The notes: generated by a model not told the origin, from the sequence alone. Positions 34,625 to 44,320 are shown, counted from the stretch's first letter. The stretch is DNA of 64,000 nucleotides from G11 sp947167445 (GCA_947167445.1 CAMVID010000017.1:7772-71771), one strand, 5' to 3'. Made by a program: numbers and translations.

Positions 34625-35368
34625 ATGAAAAAGCAAATATGCATTTTGGGAGCTGCAGTATTACTTGCCATAACATGTGTTATGCCGGTAAAAGCAGCAG
34701 ACTCTACAGTAACATTTGGATCAGATGGAAAACTTGATACACCCAGTTCTGTAGGAAGCACTTTCAATGGAATGGCTCCCGGTGAGACCAAGTCACTTAC
34801 CATCGAAGTTAAGAATGAAAACAACAACACAGCTGATTTCTATATGAGCACAGACGTTGTTAAGGCTTTGGAGGAATCTCACGGCGGTAAAGGTGCAGGC
34901 TACAATGTTAAGCTTACTGCAGGCGGCACTGTTATCTATGATTCCACAGCCGGTGGTTATACAGCAGCCGGAACAGGAAGCACAGAAGGACTTAAGGACA
35001 TTAACGCAAGCTTAAATGACAAGATTCTTATCGGAACTCTTGCCAAAGGAGCTTCAACAGATGTAGTCCTTACAATAGGTCTTGACGGTGAAGGCGTTGA
35101 CAAAGCAAGCTACGCTGCTTCCCTTGGTCAGATTGATTTTGCTTTCAGCGCAGGATATGAAGATCCCACAGGTCCTTATACCGTATATAAAGTAGTAACC
35201 AAGTCAGGTGAGACCAAATACTTAAAGATCTTTGATCAGAAGGTAGCTCTCGCAGCACAGACCGGTGATACATTCATCTGGTGGGCAGGAGCAGTTGTGA
35301 TTCTTGCCGGTGTTGTAATGGTTATCATGGGATTAAGAAGAAAGGCGGCCGGAAGCGATGAGAATTAA
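34625..35368 (+). CDS. TasA-like surface protein with C-terminal sorting-type anchor
   Basis: A 247-residue protein from the ATG at 34625 (GAGGA six bases upstream). The signal peptide ends around VMPVKAAD. The mature domain has the phrase FNGMAPGETKSLTIEVKNEN, typical of TasA/camelysin-like beta domains. The C-terminus has AAQTGD, a hydrophobic helix and a basic end GLRRK, which is the layout of a cell-wall sorting signal with a QTG core. It could be a substrate of the class B sortase in the fusion protein at 47187. It is the second gene of its operon and overlaps the next by 11 bp. Confidence 0.75.
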   Translation: MKKQICILGAAVLLAITCVMPVKAADSTVTFGSDGKLDTPSSVGSTFNGMAPGETKSLTIEVKNENNNTADFYMSTDVVKALEESHGGKGAGYNVKLTAGGTVIYDSTAGGYTAAGTGSTEGLKDINASLNDKILIGTLAKGASTDVVLTIGLDGEGVDKASYAASLGQIDFAFSAGYEDPTGPYTVYKVVTKSGETKYLKIFDQKVALAAQTGDTFIWWAGAVVILAGVVMVIMGLRRKAAGSDEN

Positions 35369-36377
35369 AAGACTTTTATCAAAAATTTCCGTAATGGTTG
35401 CCGCAGCTTTGGTATTCACAATGGTGACCGGAATAAATGTAAAGGCAGCTGAGGCCGAGAGCGATAATAAGAGCGAAGGCAAAACATACACAGTTACCTT
35501 CCATCCCGGAAACGTTGGTTCATTCACAGATCTTGAAGATGTTGTAGCAATATATGATGCACAGGAAGGTGTATCGGCTGTCAGCACTGAGATGGGAGCT
35601 ATCAAACTTAAGGTTGCACCCAATACAAAGATTGCAGCACCTCTTGGCATTGCGGCCGAAGGTGATTACTACTATCGTCAGCAGTGGAATGAGACAGTAG
35701 AAGAAACCGTTACAAAGAATGCAGACTATGTTCCTCAGTTCGGAAGACTTGTAGACGGTATCGAATATCAGGTTAAATTCCTTATTCAGGGAACAGAGAC
35801 CAGCGTATATCCCCCTGTATTTAACAGAGGAAACGTCGGAGATGAGCTTTCATTCACAGCTCTTACGAGCATTCCTGTAAGTGCAGGAGCTTACTACATC
35901 CTTCAGGGTGCGGCAACAAGACCTCTTGTACTTGATGCAGATTCCGATAAGAACATTCTTATTTTCGAATATGTCCTTCAGGACAGATACGCAGTTACTT
36001 CCGAGAGCACACTTCTCACAGATGGTGGCACAGTAACAACTGTTGAGTCAGTAACAGTTCCCGGAGCTGCAGCTCCCGCAGCAGCCGGCGGCGGTGGAGC
36101 GGCACCTGCAGCAGTAGCACCTGCGGCGGCTGAGGAAGCACCTGCTTTGACAGAAATCGATAATGGACAGACGGCACTTGCCGCATCAGTTCCTGAGAGC
36201 CCTGAGGAAGCAACAACAACCATCGAGGAACCTGAAACTCCTCTTGATGCAAACCTTTCTCAGACAACCAATCTTCCCTACCTGGTTCTTACGGGAGTGT
36301 TGATTGCGGCTATCGCAGTTGGCTTCTATGTATATACAAAGAAGAATCCCAGAAAACCTGACTCAGATGGGGAATAA
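35358..36377 (+). CDS. Membrane-anchored surface protein, MucBP-like
   Basis: A 339-residue protein with a signal peptide (cleavage near NVKAAEA). The extracellular part has two beta-rich repeats; the second ends with a MucBP-like phrase (YYILQGAATRPLVLDAD, then ILIFEYVLQ). An Ala/Pro/Gly-rich stalk follows (about 225-255), then LSQTTN, a membrane helix (about 300-323) and a short basic tail. The SQTTN sequence before the helix resembles the NPQTN motif of class B sortases only loosely. Mucin or glycan binding is a guess from the repeat family. It is third and last in the operon. Confidence 0.65.
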   Translation: MRIKRLLSKISVMVAAALVFTMVTGINVKAAEAESDNKSEGKTYTVTFHPGNVGSFTDLEDVVAIYDAQEGVSAVSTEMGAIKLKVAPNTKIAAPLGIAAEGDYYYRQQWNETVEETVTKNADYVPQFGRLVDGIEYQVKFLIQGTETSVYPPVFNRGNVGDELSFTALTSIPVSAGAYYILQGAATRPLVLDADSDKNILIFEYVLQDRYAVTSESTLLTDGGTVTTVESVTVPGAAAPAAAGGGGAAPAAVAPAAAEEAPALTEIDNGQTALAASVPESPEEATTTIEEPETPLDANLSQTTNLPYLVLTGVLIAAIAVGFYVYTKKNPRKPDSDGE

Positions 36378-36392
36378 TAGAGACTGAAGATT

Positions 36393-36420
36393 AAGTCGAG
36401 CCTAAGGGCTCGACTTTTTT
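36393..36420 (+). terminator. Terminator of the first surface operon
   Basis: A 10-bp perfect stem AAGTCGAGCC/GGCTCGACTT with loop TAAG, followed by a T run. Confidence 0.92.
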
Positions 36421-36488
36421 GCATATAGGCTTACTTTACTATTGCCATATGCTATGGTAGGATAGTTAATATCAGTCCGGAGGGAAAA

Positions 36489-36992
36489 ATGGGAAAGAAA
36501 TCGATTAAAGAGAACAAAAACGTATATCAGTTAGCCAGAGAAGCGATGGATTACACCAGAGATAAGGCTGCTGAGGAGATGGGATACGTTTCTTCTGATA
36601 GAATAGAGAAGATTGAGAGTGAGAAGACAACTCCTCATCCCGATGAGATCATGGCCATGGCATCTGCCTACAAATCCCCTGAATTATGTAACTATTACTG
36701 CACGCATGAGTGTCCTATCGGAAAGGAAAACGTGCCGGTGCTTGAAGTGAAGGGCCTGTCACAGATTGTGCTTGAAATGCTTGCGGGTCTTAACAGCGTA
36801 AATAAGGAAAAGGAAAGACTTATTGAGATCACTGTTGACGGAGAAATTTCCGAGGATGAAATAAAAGATTTCGTTGCAATCAAGGAAGAACTTCGCAAGA
36901 TTGCCACTTCGGTAGACGGTTTGCAGCTTTGGGTGGACAAAACTATTGCTGAAGGTAAGATTGACAAGGAACTTTTAAGTAAGATAGAATAA
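36489..36992 (+). CDS. XRE-like helix-turn-helix protein with Cys cluster
   Basis: A 167-residue protein. Residues 10-60 fit a helix-turn-helix (VYQLAREAMDYTRDKAAEEM, then GYVSSDRIEKIESEKTTPHPDE). It is followed by a Cys cluster, CNYYCTHECPIG (C-x3-C-x3-C), which could bind zinc or an iron-sulfur cluster. The C-terminal half is helical and charged. It may regulate its neighbour, the SARP-like gene that starts 45 bp downstream, or act in the same circuit. GGAGGG precedes the ATG. I know similar proteins only as uncharacterised Clostridia regulators. Confidence 0.7.
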   Translation: MGKKSIKENKNVYQLAREAMDYTRDKAAEEMGYVSSDRIEKIESEKTTPHPDEIMAMASAYKSPELCNYYCTHECPIGKENVPVLEVKGLSQIVLEMLAGLNSVNKEKERLIEITVDGEISEDEIKDFVAIKEELRKIATSVDGLQLWVDKTIAEGKIDKELLSKIE

Positions 36993-37037
36993 AATGTCAT
37001 GTGTGGATAGTACATCGTAAGGTGTAAAGGGTAGAAT

Positions 37038-38255
37038 ATGATTAAAATTTGTGCTTTAGGCAGTTTTGCGATTATTGATACCGACTCAGGGGTATGTCTC
37101 GATGATGATGGACTTCGCTCAGACATGCTTAAGAAGCTGATAACCTATCTGGTTATTCACAGGGAACATCCTGTAACTGTGCAGGAACTGTTCGGGGCGC
37201 TTTGGCAGGACGATGAGACAGAGAATCCTGCAGGAGCTCTCAAGAATCTGATGTACAGGCTTCGAGCAGTTATGAAGAAGAACTTCGGAGATACAACTTT
37301 TGTTGTAACCGGTTCCGGTACATACAGCTGGAATCCTCAGGTAGAGACGGTACTCGATGTTGAAGAATTTGAGAAGAATGTAAAGAGATCCAAGGCTTCA
37401 AAGGACGCAAATGAAGCAACCCGCGGATTTGAGGAAGCTTTGGAAATGTATAGAGGCGAATTTCTGGAGAATTGTGCGGATAAGCATTGGATGGTAACTT
37501 CCGCCACATATTATCACTCCATGTATTTGACCGCCGTGAAGAGATTGGCCACTCTGTATCTGAAGGCTGAGAGATTTGCGGATGTTGAGAATATCTGTAC
37601 CCGTGCTTTAAGATTTGATGATGTGGATGAGCAGATTTACTGCGATCTTATCAAATCCTTAATAGGGCAGCAGAAGAATGAATTGGCCCTCAAGAACTTC
37701 GAAAATGCCAAGAAGGTATTGCAGGATGCTTTGGGAGTCAGAGGAACAAAGAAGCTTGCAGAGGTTGAAAAAGAACTTCTGAAGATGAATAAAGGTGCCG
37801 TTGTAGAGAACATCGAGAACATCTATGACGATATGGCTGAAGAGGAAGATGTGGAGGGCGTCTATCTCTGCGGATACCCTGTTTTCAGGGAAATTTACCG
37901 TGTTGAAGCCAGAAAGATGACCCGAGTTGCCGAAGCGGAACACGTGTTATTATTAACTGCTGAGCTTGGGGAAGAGGTCGATGATTCCAACGAGCACATG
38001 ACAAGATTCCTTATTAAGCAGGCCATGGGTCAGCTTGAGAAGGCATTAAAGAGAACATTAAGGGTCGGAGATATTGCTGCAAGATACAGCGATACTCAGT
38101 TTATCGTGCTTTTGCCCAGCTGCACATATGAGGCGACAAAGGCAGTTGCAAAGCGCGTTATCAACGATTTCAAATCGTTACAAAGAAGCAAGAAAGTAAT
38201 TGTTAAGCCTCAGATGGAGCAGGTGGAGAGTACTCCTTCTGTTCTTGTGAGATAG
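37038..38255 (+). CDS. SARP-like regulator: winged helix, BTAD, degenerate GGDEF
   Basis: A 405-residue protein. Residues 1-95 are an OmpR-like winged helix (LVIHREHPVTVQELFGALW, then LKNLMYRLRAVMKK). Residues 100-245 are a bacterial transcriptional activation domain of TPR helices. Residues 275-390 resemble a GGDEF domain, but the signature is YSDTQF instead of GGDEF (in RVGDIAARYSDTQFIVLLP), so it should not make cyclic-di-GMP. SARP proteins bind direct repeats 11 bp apart just upstream of a -10 box. Exactly such repeats precede the three surface operons here, making this their likely activator (inference). A conserved small gene follows 19 bp later. Confidence 0.8.
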   Translation: MIKICALGSFAIIDTDSGVCLDDDGLRSDMLKKLITYLVIHREHPVTVQELFGALWQDDETENPAGALKNLMYRLRAVMKKNFGDTTFVVTGSGTYSWNPQVETVLDVEEFEKNVKRSKASKDANEATRGFEEALEMYRGEFLENCADKHWMVTSATYYHSMYLTAVKRLATLYLKAERFADVENICTRALRFDDVDEQIYCDLIKSLIGQQKNELALKNFENAKKVLQDALGVRGTKKLAEVEKELLKMNKGAVVENIENIYDDMAEEEDVEGVYLCGYPVFREIYRVEARKMTRVAEAEHVLLLTAELGEEVDDSNEHMTRFLIKQAMGQLEKALKRTLRVGDIAARYSDTQFIVLLPSCTYEATKAVAKRVINDFKSLQRSKKVIVKPQMEQVESTPSVLVR

Positions 38256-38274
38256 CAAACAGGAAAGAATTGAG

Positions 38275-38700
38275 ATGGAGATAAATAATACAAATTACCC
38301 CGCGAATGCCTTCAGGTTATGCATTGACGGAGTTAAAGACGGTTTGTCCGGGACTATTTACACCCCCCTGACAAAGGAATCAATCAATTTTGTGGGTGCT
38401 GAGTCATTCCTGATACTGGATTCCTTGTTTGACGAGGTGGGCTATCCTCAGTCCTTCCAGGACAAGAGAAGCTTTGAGAAGAAGCCGGAGAAGACAAATG
38501 AGTACAGGGGCATCCCCGAAGGCGTTGTCGCTCCTGAAGATATCCTTGATAAAATGGGCAAGAAGGCCACTTTTGACATAGTTGTGACCAGCCGATGCAA
38601 CACCACCTGGCAGGGAGTCGTTTTTTTGCCGGGCATGGATGGCGGCACTCCTTTCAACGGAGATCTGGAGTTGATGGAGACCATTGACAATTTAATTTAA
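38275..38700 (+). CDS. Uncharacterised 141-residue protein downstream of the SARP-like gene
   Basis: I do not recognise the family. The protein is soluble, with alternating beta-like strands and no signal peptide or membrane helix. Its middle part (residues 60-95) is Lys/Glu/Pro-rich, and the C-terminal part has TFDIVVTSRCNTTWQGVVF. A ribosome site (AGGAAAG) and a 19-bp gap to the SARP-like gene indicate cotranscription. Position suggests a partner or modulator of that regulator, but this is not shown by the sequence. A terminator follows immediately. Confidence 0.6.
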   Translation: MEINNTNYPANAFRLCIDGVKDGLSGTIYTPLTKESINFVGAESFLILDSLFDEVGYPQSFQDKRSFEKKPEKTNEYRGIPEGVVAPEDILDKMGKKATFDIVVTSRCNTTWQGVVFLPGMDGGTPFNGDLELMETIDNLI

Positions 38701-38710
38701 TAAGAAAAAT

Positions 38711-38744
38711 ACGAAATTGGTCTGATTTTTCAGGCCAATTTTTT
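38711..38744 (+). terminator. Terminator, first copy of a 34-bp direct repeat
   Basis: A 12-bp stem AAATTGGTCTGA/TCAGGCCAATTT (one G-U pair) with a T4 loop and T run. The same 34 bases recur exactly at 39349-39382, on the far side of the nuclease remnant. Confidence 0.85.
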
Positions 38745-38793
38745 GTTATGATGCAATTCTAAACAATCTATAAAACGTTTATTAAAATATGGG

Positions 38794-39342
38794 ATGCGAA
38801 ACGTTAGGGATGGATATGAATACAGTGGAAAATTCAATCTTTCGGTGATAGAATTAAACCATATAGATATGGCGACAGAAGAAGATAAGCTATATGGCGT
38901 TGATAAATGGGCACGTGTCTTCAAAGCGAAAACCTGGGAGGAATTAAAAATGCTCGCAAAAGAGAACCCTTATATCGAATCAGCTGCGAAATCGATTTTT
39001 GAATATAACAATGATGAGATATATGAAGCGATTTTCCACGATCGAGAAGATGTGACGGATCTTTTGAGAAGAGATATTAATACGCTTCAAGAGCAGGTTA
39101 CGGAAAAAGACAGAATTATCGCCAAGTTGAAGGCTAGACTGGAAAGGGAAAACCAAATCGACAAGAAGGCGGCAGTCAAAGAAATATCAGATGAGGAGCG
39201 GGCTCAATTGCAGAATGAAGCACGCGAAGATTACAATCGTTCTCAGGCAACCTTCCATGGGTATTATCAAGATCAGATAGATGATTTGAAAGCTGAGAAT
39301 GAATCCTTACGAAAACGAATTAGAGAACTTGAAGCAAAATAG
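38794..39342 (+). pseudogene. C-terminal remnant of an Rpn / PD-(D/E)XK transposase-like nuclease
   Basis: The frame encodes 182 residues that match only the C-terminal part of Rpn-family recombination-promoting nucleases, as I remember them: VIELNHIDMATEEDKLYG, WARVFKAKTWEELKMLA, and a final ARED-containing coiled coil. The catalytic PD-(D/E)XK domain, normally about 150-200 residues earlier, is missing. No frame upstream encodes it. There is no clear ribosome site before the ATG. Identical 34-bp terminator sequences flank the gene, suggesting that it arrived or was trimmed by recombination between them. It is probably not an active nuclease. Confidence 0.75.
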
Positions 39343-39348
39343 AAAAAA

Positions 39349-39382
39349 ACGAAATTGGTCTGATTTTTCAGGCCAATTTTTT
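39349..39382 (+). terminator. Terminator, second copy of the 34-bp direct repeat
   Basis: Identical to 38711-38744, with two additional T bases after it. It ends three bases before the first TGTGAC of SARP-type promoter 2. Confidence 0.85.
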
Positions 39383-39385
39383 TTG

Positions 39386-39418
39386 TGTGACTCGTGTGTG
39401 ACTTTGACTTGGTATAGT
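39386..39418 (+). promoter_or_regulatory. SARP-type promoter 2 (von Willebrand A protein operon)
   Basis: TGTGAC at 39386-39391 and 39397-39402, exactly 11 bp apart. TATAGT at 39413-39418 is 16 bp after the start of the second repeat. Spacing is identical to promoters 1 and 3. Confidence 0.78.
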
Positions 39419-39490
39419 TTTGCTTGGGATTGTGTGAAATACTGTTTTTTTGTGCTATCAAAATTCCAAACGGAATTAAGGAGGAAATAG

Positions 39491-42400
39491 ATGAAGTCAC
39501 GTATGGTAAAAAGGATTCTGGCAACGCTCTTAGCCGTTGTATTCCTTGCTGGAGATGTTCTTCCCACGGTCGCTTCAGACGTGGAGGGCAGCACCCAGGT
39601 TATAAAAGAGGCTGAAGAGGAGGCATCATCCCTTTGGGAAGAGGTCACACCTGCTGAGGGCGAAAATAAGGAGAACGAGTCAGAGACTCCCGCGGCTACA
39701 GAGACTCCTGTTCCTACAGAGGCTCCCGCTACAACAGAGCCTGCTGAGTCCGAGGGAAAAACAGAAGCTTCTACTGAGGAGGCAGAACTCACCGATATCG
39801 AAGGGGGCGAAACACCTCTTGCTGATGGACTTGATGAGGAAGCTGAGGAAGAAGAGCTCGACGAAGAAGCTAAGTTAAAAGAAGGTGAAGAAGTTGCTGG
39901 GGAAGCTGGAGAGGACGAGTATGTCATTCTTGAGCATCCTGCTGTTGACGGCGTGACAGTCACAGTTAAGGCAGCTGCCGGAGTTATTCCTGAAAATACA
40001 TACGTTGAAGTTATAGAACTGGATCCTATTGAAGTTGAAGAGATTATTACAACTATTACTGAGCTCGAGAATGAAGAGACGGCTGAGAACGAAGAAGTTG
40101 TAGTTAAGAGATATAAGGCATTTGACATTACTCTTTACGTTGATGATGAGGATGGCAATAAGACAGTCGTTGAGCCTGCAGACAGAGAGAAAGTTACTGT
40201 TTCATTCGCCGGCAATATGATTGCTCCTGAAGGTAAAGAGGAAGTTACTATCTACCATGTAGATGACAACGATACTTCTAACGTTGAGAAGATGGAGGAA
40301 GTTTCTGTTACTACTGATGAGAATGATGCGCAGGTTGTTGAACTTGTGACAGATCATTTCTCAAAATATGTTATTACATACAGTGACACAGGATTTCTTT
40401 ATACTAGCGGAACGGGTGACGTATATTTTAAGGTTGTCGATGGTTCAGGAAGAGCTATTCCAAATGCAGCGTTTTATTTATATGAATCCGATAGCAATTA
40501 TTCTTCAAAGACTAATATTCCGGATGAACTGATTTATTCAGACTCAGAAGGCAATTTGCACATTGACTTGACAGAGTACAACACATCGAAGGGAACATAT
40601 TACTATGTGCTGAAACAGGTTAAAACGTCAGCAGGATTAAAGAAAGCTGCGGATATTCATATCAGTGAAAAAATTGATACGTTTTGGCTCTTTGTCGATG
40701 TAAAGGACACCAAAATTACAGTTGATGTAAACGATGGATCAAATATAAAATATGAGGATTATAATTCTAAGACAAATAAGATATTAATCAAAAATAATAC
40801 TGATACTTCATCAGGTTCAACTGTTGAGACTGACCCGGGAAGGCTTACTTCTATATCTAAGGAAGCAACCCTTGAGGATTGGGAAAACAGAGTATATAAG
40901 TTGGATTTGAATGCTGTTGTTGGAAGAACAATATCCAAACCTCTTCCTAAGGTCGTAGTTATAGGTGATGCTTCCGGATCAATGACATGGGTAGATGTCA
41001 CACCTGTTAAACTTGATCGTAAAAGCGTTTATTTTTCCAATACTTGCGGTGATGATGCTTCATATTCGATAAGTACCACCGCCAAGACAAGAATTCTTTC
41101 TTATAGAAAATCGAATAGAAAATCTGGTTATGTCATCCCCTCTTCGGGCTCATACTATTTCTATAGTGAGGCGCAAGGAGCGTGGTTTGAGAGAGGAGTT
41201 TCTGACTCGTATGGATTAAGCTCAGATAATTGTTTTACACCAAAGGCAAGTGATAATCCGGTGGATATATCCGCTAAAACCTTGTACACAGATCGTGGCG
41301 ATGCTTTTATCACTTCACTCAAGACCTTAGTCAGCAATCTGCCAGAAGGAACAAAAGTTGAGCTTATAAAGTTTAATGATGACGACACTGATGTTTCAAA
41401 TGGATTCAAGACCATAGGAACAAACGATGCTGCCATCGAAAACGCCATTGCAAGTATGGCGCCTTCTCATAACACAGCCACATATCCCGGAAGTGCTTTT
41501 GAGAAGACATTAGACTCCTATTACCACTGGTATGAGGATAACAAGGATTGTAAGATTGTTTTCTTCGCGGATGGTGATTCTGATGGAAACGCGGATAGAG
41601 AGAAACTATTCTCGACATTGTTACAAGGATCCGGTGTTGAGATATATTCCGTAGGGTTAAAGACAACAGGTGGAGTTTTATCCAGAGTAGCTTCTGAAGG
41701 CGATGGACATCTGTTCCTTTGCAATCAGGCTGATCAGTTGGTAAATGCCATGAAGGGGATTTCCAGTGATATCGCGGAGAAGGCAAAGGGAAGAATTGTT
41801 GACGAGATAGATTCACACTTCGAGGTTTGTACACCGGATGGAAGCGTAGATTCGACAACTTTAAGCGCATATTATGATGGTGCTTCTATCTCTGAAAATG
41901 CAATCACTTGGAATGAAGCTGAAATTACAGTGGGTGGCACCACCACTTATGAAGTATATGTTAAGGCAAAAGAAGACTTTGCCGGTGGTAACGTAGTTCC
42001 TACCAATGGAACATTGACAGTTTCGTTAAATAATGTAACTAAAACAGCAACATCACCTTTGGTAAATGTTAAGGGTGAAGTTGATGCGAATGACCAGGAA
42101 GATACCATTAAGCGTGGAGAAACTCTTGAGGAGTACCTTGAAAAGCACTTGGCTAAGGTTTGGAATCCTGAGGAGCAGGAGGCTGAAGTGGGTGAAGAGG
42201 GCGAAGAGCCTAAGGATCCCAGATTCACAACTGCCAAGTCTTCTGATTATGCCGATGTAGTAATCAAGTTCTACGAAGACGAAGAACATAAGAAAGAGAT
42301 AACTCTTGAAAACCTGAAGAAGGCTACTCCCGAAGAAGACACAACATACTACGTTGTTGTAGAAGCCGTTCCCAAGACAACGGGAGCAAATGCTCAGTCA

Positions 42401-44320
42401 CAGGTTGGATCTGCAATGACTCAGGATGGCACCTATTACTATATGGATAGGGAGCTTGAAGGCCATAAGCGAGAAGCTGTAGCGGAAGCAAAATATGACA
42501 TTATAGTTAAGGGATATGATCTTGTCCTTGTGCCCGATAAGAGTGCAACTGAGTTAAGCTGGACAGACAGAACCTATACAATAACACTTTCTGCTGAATC
42601 AAGATACAAGGTAACAAAAACTATACCTGGACAGGGAGATATTGATAAACCTGCAAGAGTTGTATTCCTTTTAGATGCAAGCTCTTCGATGAGAGATGGA
42701 AGCGGAAAAGATAATCTTACCAATAGTTCCTTAAAGGCGCTGGAGAGTCAGACGAAGGAGTTCATTAGTGGACTTGATAAAGGCGCCGAAGTTGCGGTTG
42801 TTTCTTTCCAGAATGATGCAAGTGTACTGGTTCCTCTCACTACTATCAGTGACAGTAACCGCGAGGGAATCATTTCCAAGGTTAGTTTGCCTACAGGCGG
42901 AAGTGGAACCAGATCAAACGAAGGCTTAAAGATAATTGAGAGTAGCATCCTTCCGGCTACAGGAAGCAATTACGAGAACACCTATATAGTTTACTTTACT
43001 GATGGAAAGAACTATAAGGGATCAGACGGAAAATATTCCAGCTCTAACGATCACGATAATAAAGCTCAAGCAAATGCTACTTTGTTAAAGAATCGAGGAG
43101 TTAAAATCTATTGCGTCGGAATGGGAAGTTATGAAAAGAGCTTCTTAAATAAGATTGCAACAGACAGCGCACATGTTTTTGAAGGAAAGAATGCCAGCGA
43201 AATGGCATCAAACTTTAAAAATATATACGAAGAGGTCATTGAGGAAACAGAGACCAAAACCATTCCCGGTGCTGCAAAAGATATAGAGTTATATGATGTG
43301 CTCACTCCTTACTTTGAAATTGCTGATGTTGAAGCAGTAAGAGCAGCAGGCGCTGAGGTTGGTTACACAGAAGGCGGACTCCAGTATGTTAAGTGGACTG
43401 GCCTTGAGACAACTGAAGAAGTAAATACAGTAACTAGGAGCTTTGTGGTTAGAGCTAAAGATACTTTTGCCGGAGGAAATGTAGTTCCTACAAACAACCT
43501 TTATAAGGTATCAGCTCCAGATCCGAATGATCCAGAAAAGACTATTGAGAAGAATTTCCCTGAGAGCCCTAAGGTTGATGTAAACTGTGTGGTAACTCCC
43601 GGGGCTGAAACAGAGACAATCTTCCTTGGTGAATCTCTTGCCGATTACTGGATTAACGGAAGAGATGAGGCCGTAAAGAAAGCCATGATTAACACCGGTG
43701 CTTATAACGACTTTTCTTTCTTCCAGTCTGACAGAGATGTGAAGTGGTATCGAGATGAGGCTTGTACAGAAGAGATTGCTGATATGACCTTGGAGGCTCC
43801 GGTTAAAGATACTGTATATTACGGAAAAGTAATCTTGCAGCCTACCAATGAGGGAAAACTTAAGGTTGAGCAGACAACTGTCAAAGGAACTTATACTATT
43901 ACGGTTCTTAACGGCAAAATCACAGTAACTAAGACCATCAACGTTACTGACGCTGAGAAGAAGCTTAAATATGACGGACAGCCGATTTTTACCTTCAATC
44001 TTAAGAAAGATGGACAGGTTGTTCAGACCAAGGTAATTTACTTCGAAGATTTCGCAACAGGAACCAAGTCAGTTACATTTGACAAGCTTGGTAAGGGTAC
44101 TTACACAGTTGAGGAACTTAAAACCGCTGGTTGGGAACTTACTTCAAGTGATGGCGACAAATCGGTTCTCATTAGTTCGAGAAACGACACTGGTAATTTC
44201 TCATTTACCAATAAACCCGTTAAGCAGAAAGCTTTTGCTGATAAAGATGTGGTTGTAAACTCAATCACCAAGAACGAAGACGGAACAATTAGTTTCAACA
44301 AGAAAAAAGGCAGTAACTAA
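39491..44320 (+). CDS. Giant secreted protein with two von Willebrand A domains
   Basis: A 1609-residue protein with a signal peptide (residues 1-29) and a long Glu/Thr/Pro-rich segment (30-145). A beta region (150-300) and a SpaA/Cna-B-like domain (about 305-420) follow. Von Willebrand A domain 1 has metal site GDASGSM at Asp493. Domain 2 has LLDASSSM at Asp1062. A C-terminal Cna-B-like domain (about 1475-1590, with FTFNLKKDGQVV and YTVEELKTAGW) ends the chain. Such proteins are metal-dependent adhesins or pilus tips. Unlike most, it has no C-terminal sorting motif or membrane helix, so it must be held by another protein. AAGGAGG precedes the ATG. It is followed 14 bp later by a SipW-type protein gene. 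Confidence 0.85.
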   Translation: MKSRMVKRILATLLAVVFLAGDVLPTVASDVEGSTQVIKEAEEEASSLWEEVTPAEGENKENESETPAATETPVPTEAPATTEPAESEGKTEASTEEAELTDIEGGETPLADGLDEEAEEEELDEEAKLKEGEEVAGEAGEDEYVILEHPAVDGVTVTVKAAAGVIPENTYVEVIELDPIEVEEIITTITELENEETAENEEVVVKRYKAFDITLYVDDEDGNKTVVEPADREKVTVSFAGNMIAPEGKEEVTIYHVDDNDTSNVEKMEEVSVTTDENDAQVVELVTDHFSKYVITYSDTGFLYTSGTGDVYFKVVDGSGRAIPNAAFYLYESDSNYSSKTNIPDELIYSDSEGNLHIDLTEYNTSKGTYYYVLKQVKTSAGLKKAADIHISEKIDTFWLFVDVKDTKITVDVNDGSNIKYEDYNSKTNKILIKNNTDTSSGSTVETDPGRLTSISKEATLEDWENRVYKLDLNAVVGRTISKPLPKVVVIGDASGSMTWVDVTPVKLDRKSVYFSNTCGDDASYSISTTAKTRILSYRKSNRKSGYVIPSSGSYYFYSEAQGAWFERGVSDSYGLSSDNCFTPKASDNPVDISAKTLYTDRGDAFITSLKTLVSNLPEGTKVELIKFNDDDTDVSNGFKTIGTNDAAIENAIASMAPSHNTATYPGSAFEKTLDSYYHWYEDNKDCKIVFFADGDSDGNADREKLFSTLLQGSGVEIYSVGLKTTGGVLSRVASEGDGHLFLCNQADQLVNAMKGISSDIAEKAKGRIVDEIDSHFEVCTPDGSVDSTTLSAYYDGASISENAITWNEAEITVGGTTTYEVYVKAKEDFAGGNVVPTNGTLTVSLNNVTKTATSPLVNVKGEVDANDQEDTIKRGETLEEYLEKHLAKVWNPEEQEAEVGEEGEEPKDPRFTTAKSSDYADVVIKFYEDEEHKKEITLENLKKATPEEDTTYYVVVEAVPKTTGANAQSQVGSAMTQDGTYYYMDRELEGHKREAVAEAKYDIIVKGYDLVLVPDKSATELSWTDRTYTITLSAESRYKVTKTIPGQGDIDKPARVVFLLDASSSMRDGSGKDNLTNSSLKALESQTKEFISGLDKGAEVAVVSFQNDASVLVPLTTISDSNREGIISKVSLPTGGSGTRSNEGLKIIESSILPATGSNYENTYIVYFTDGKNYKGSDGKYSSSNDHDNKAQANATLLKNRGVKIYCVGMGSYEKSFLNKIATDSAHVFEGKNASEMASNFKNIYEEVIEETETKTIPGAAKDIELYDVLTPYFEIADVEAVRAAGAEVGYTEGGLQYVKWTGLETTEEVNTVTRSFVVRAKDTFAGGNVVPTNNLYKVSAPDPNDPEKTIEKNFPESPKVDVNCVVTPGAETETIFLGESLADYWINGRDEAVKKAMINTGAYNDFSFFQSDRDVKWYRDEACTEEIADMTLEAPVKDTVYYGKVILQPTNEGKLKVEQTTVKGTYTITVLNGKITVTKTINVTDAEKKLKYDGQPIFTFNLKKDGQVVQTKVIYFEDFATGTKSVTFDKLGKGTYTVEELKTAGWELTSSDGDKSVLISSRNDTGNFSFTNKPVKQKAFADKDVVVNSITKNEDGTISFNKKKGSN

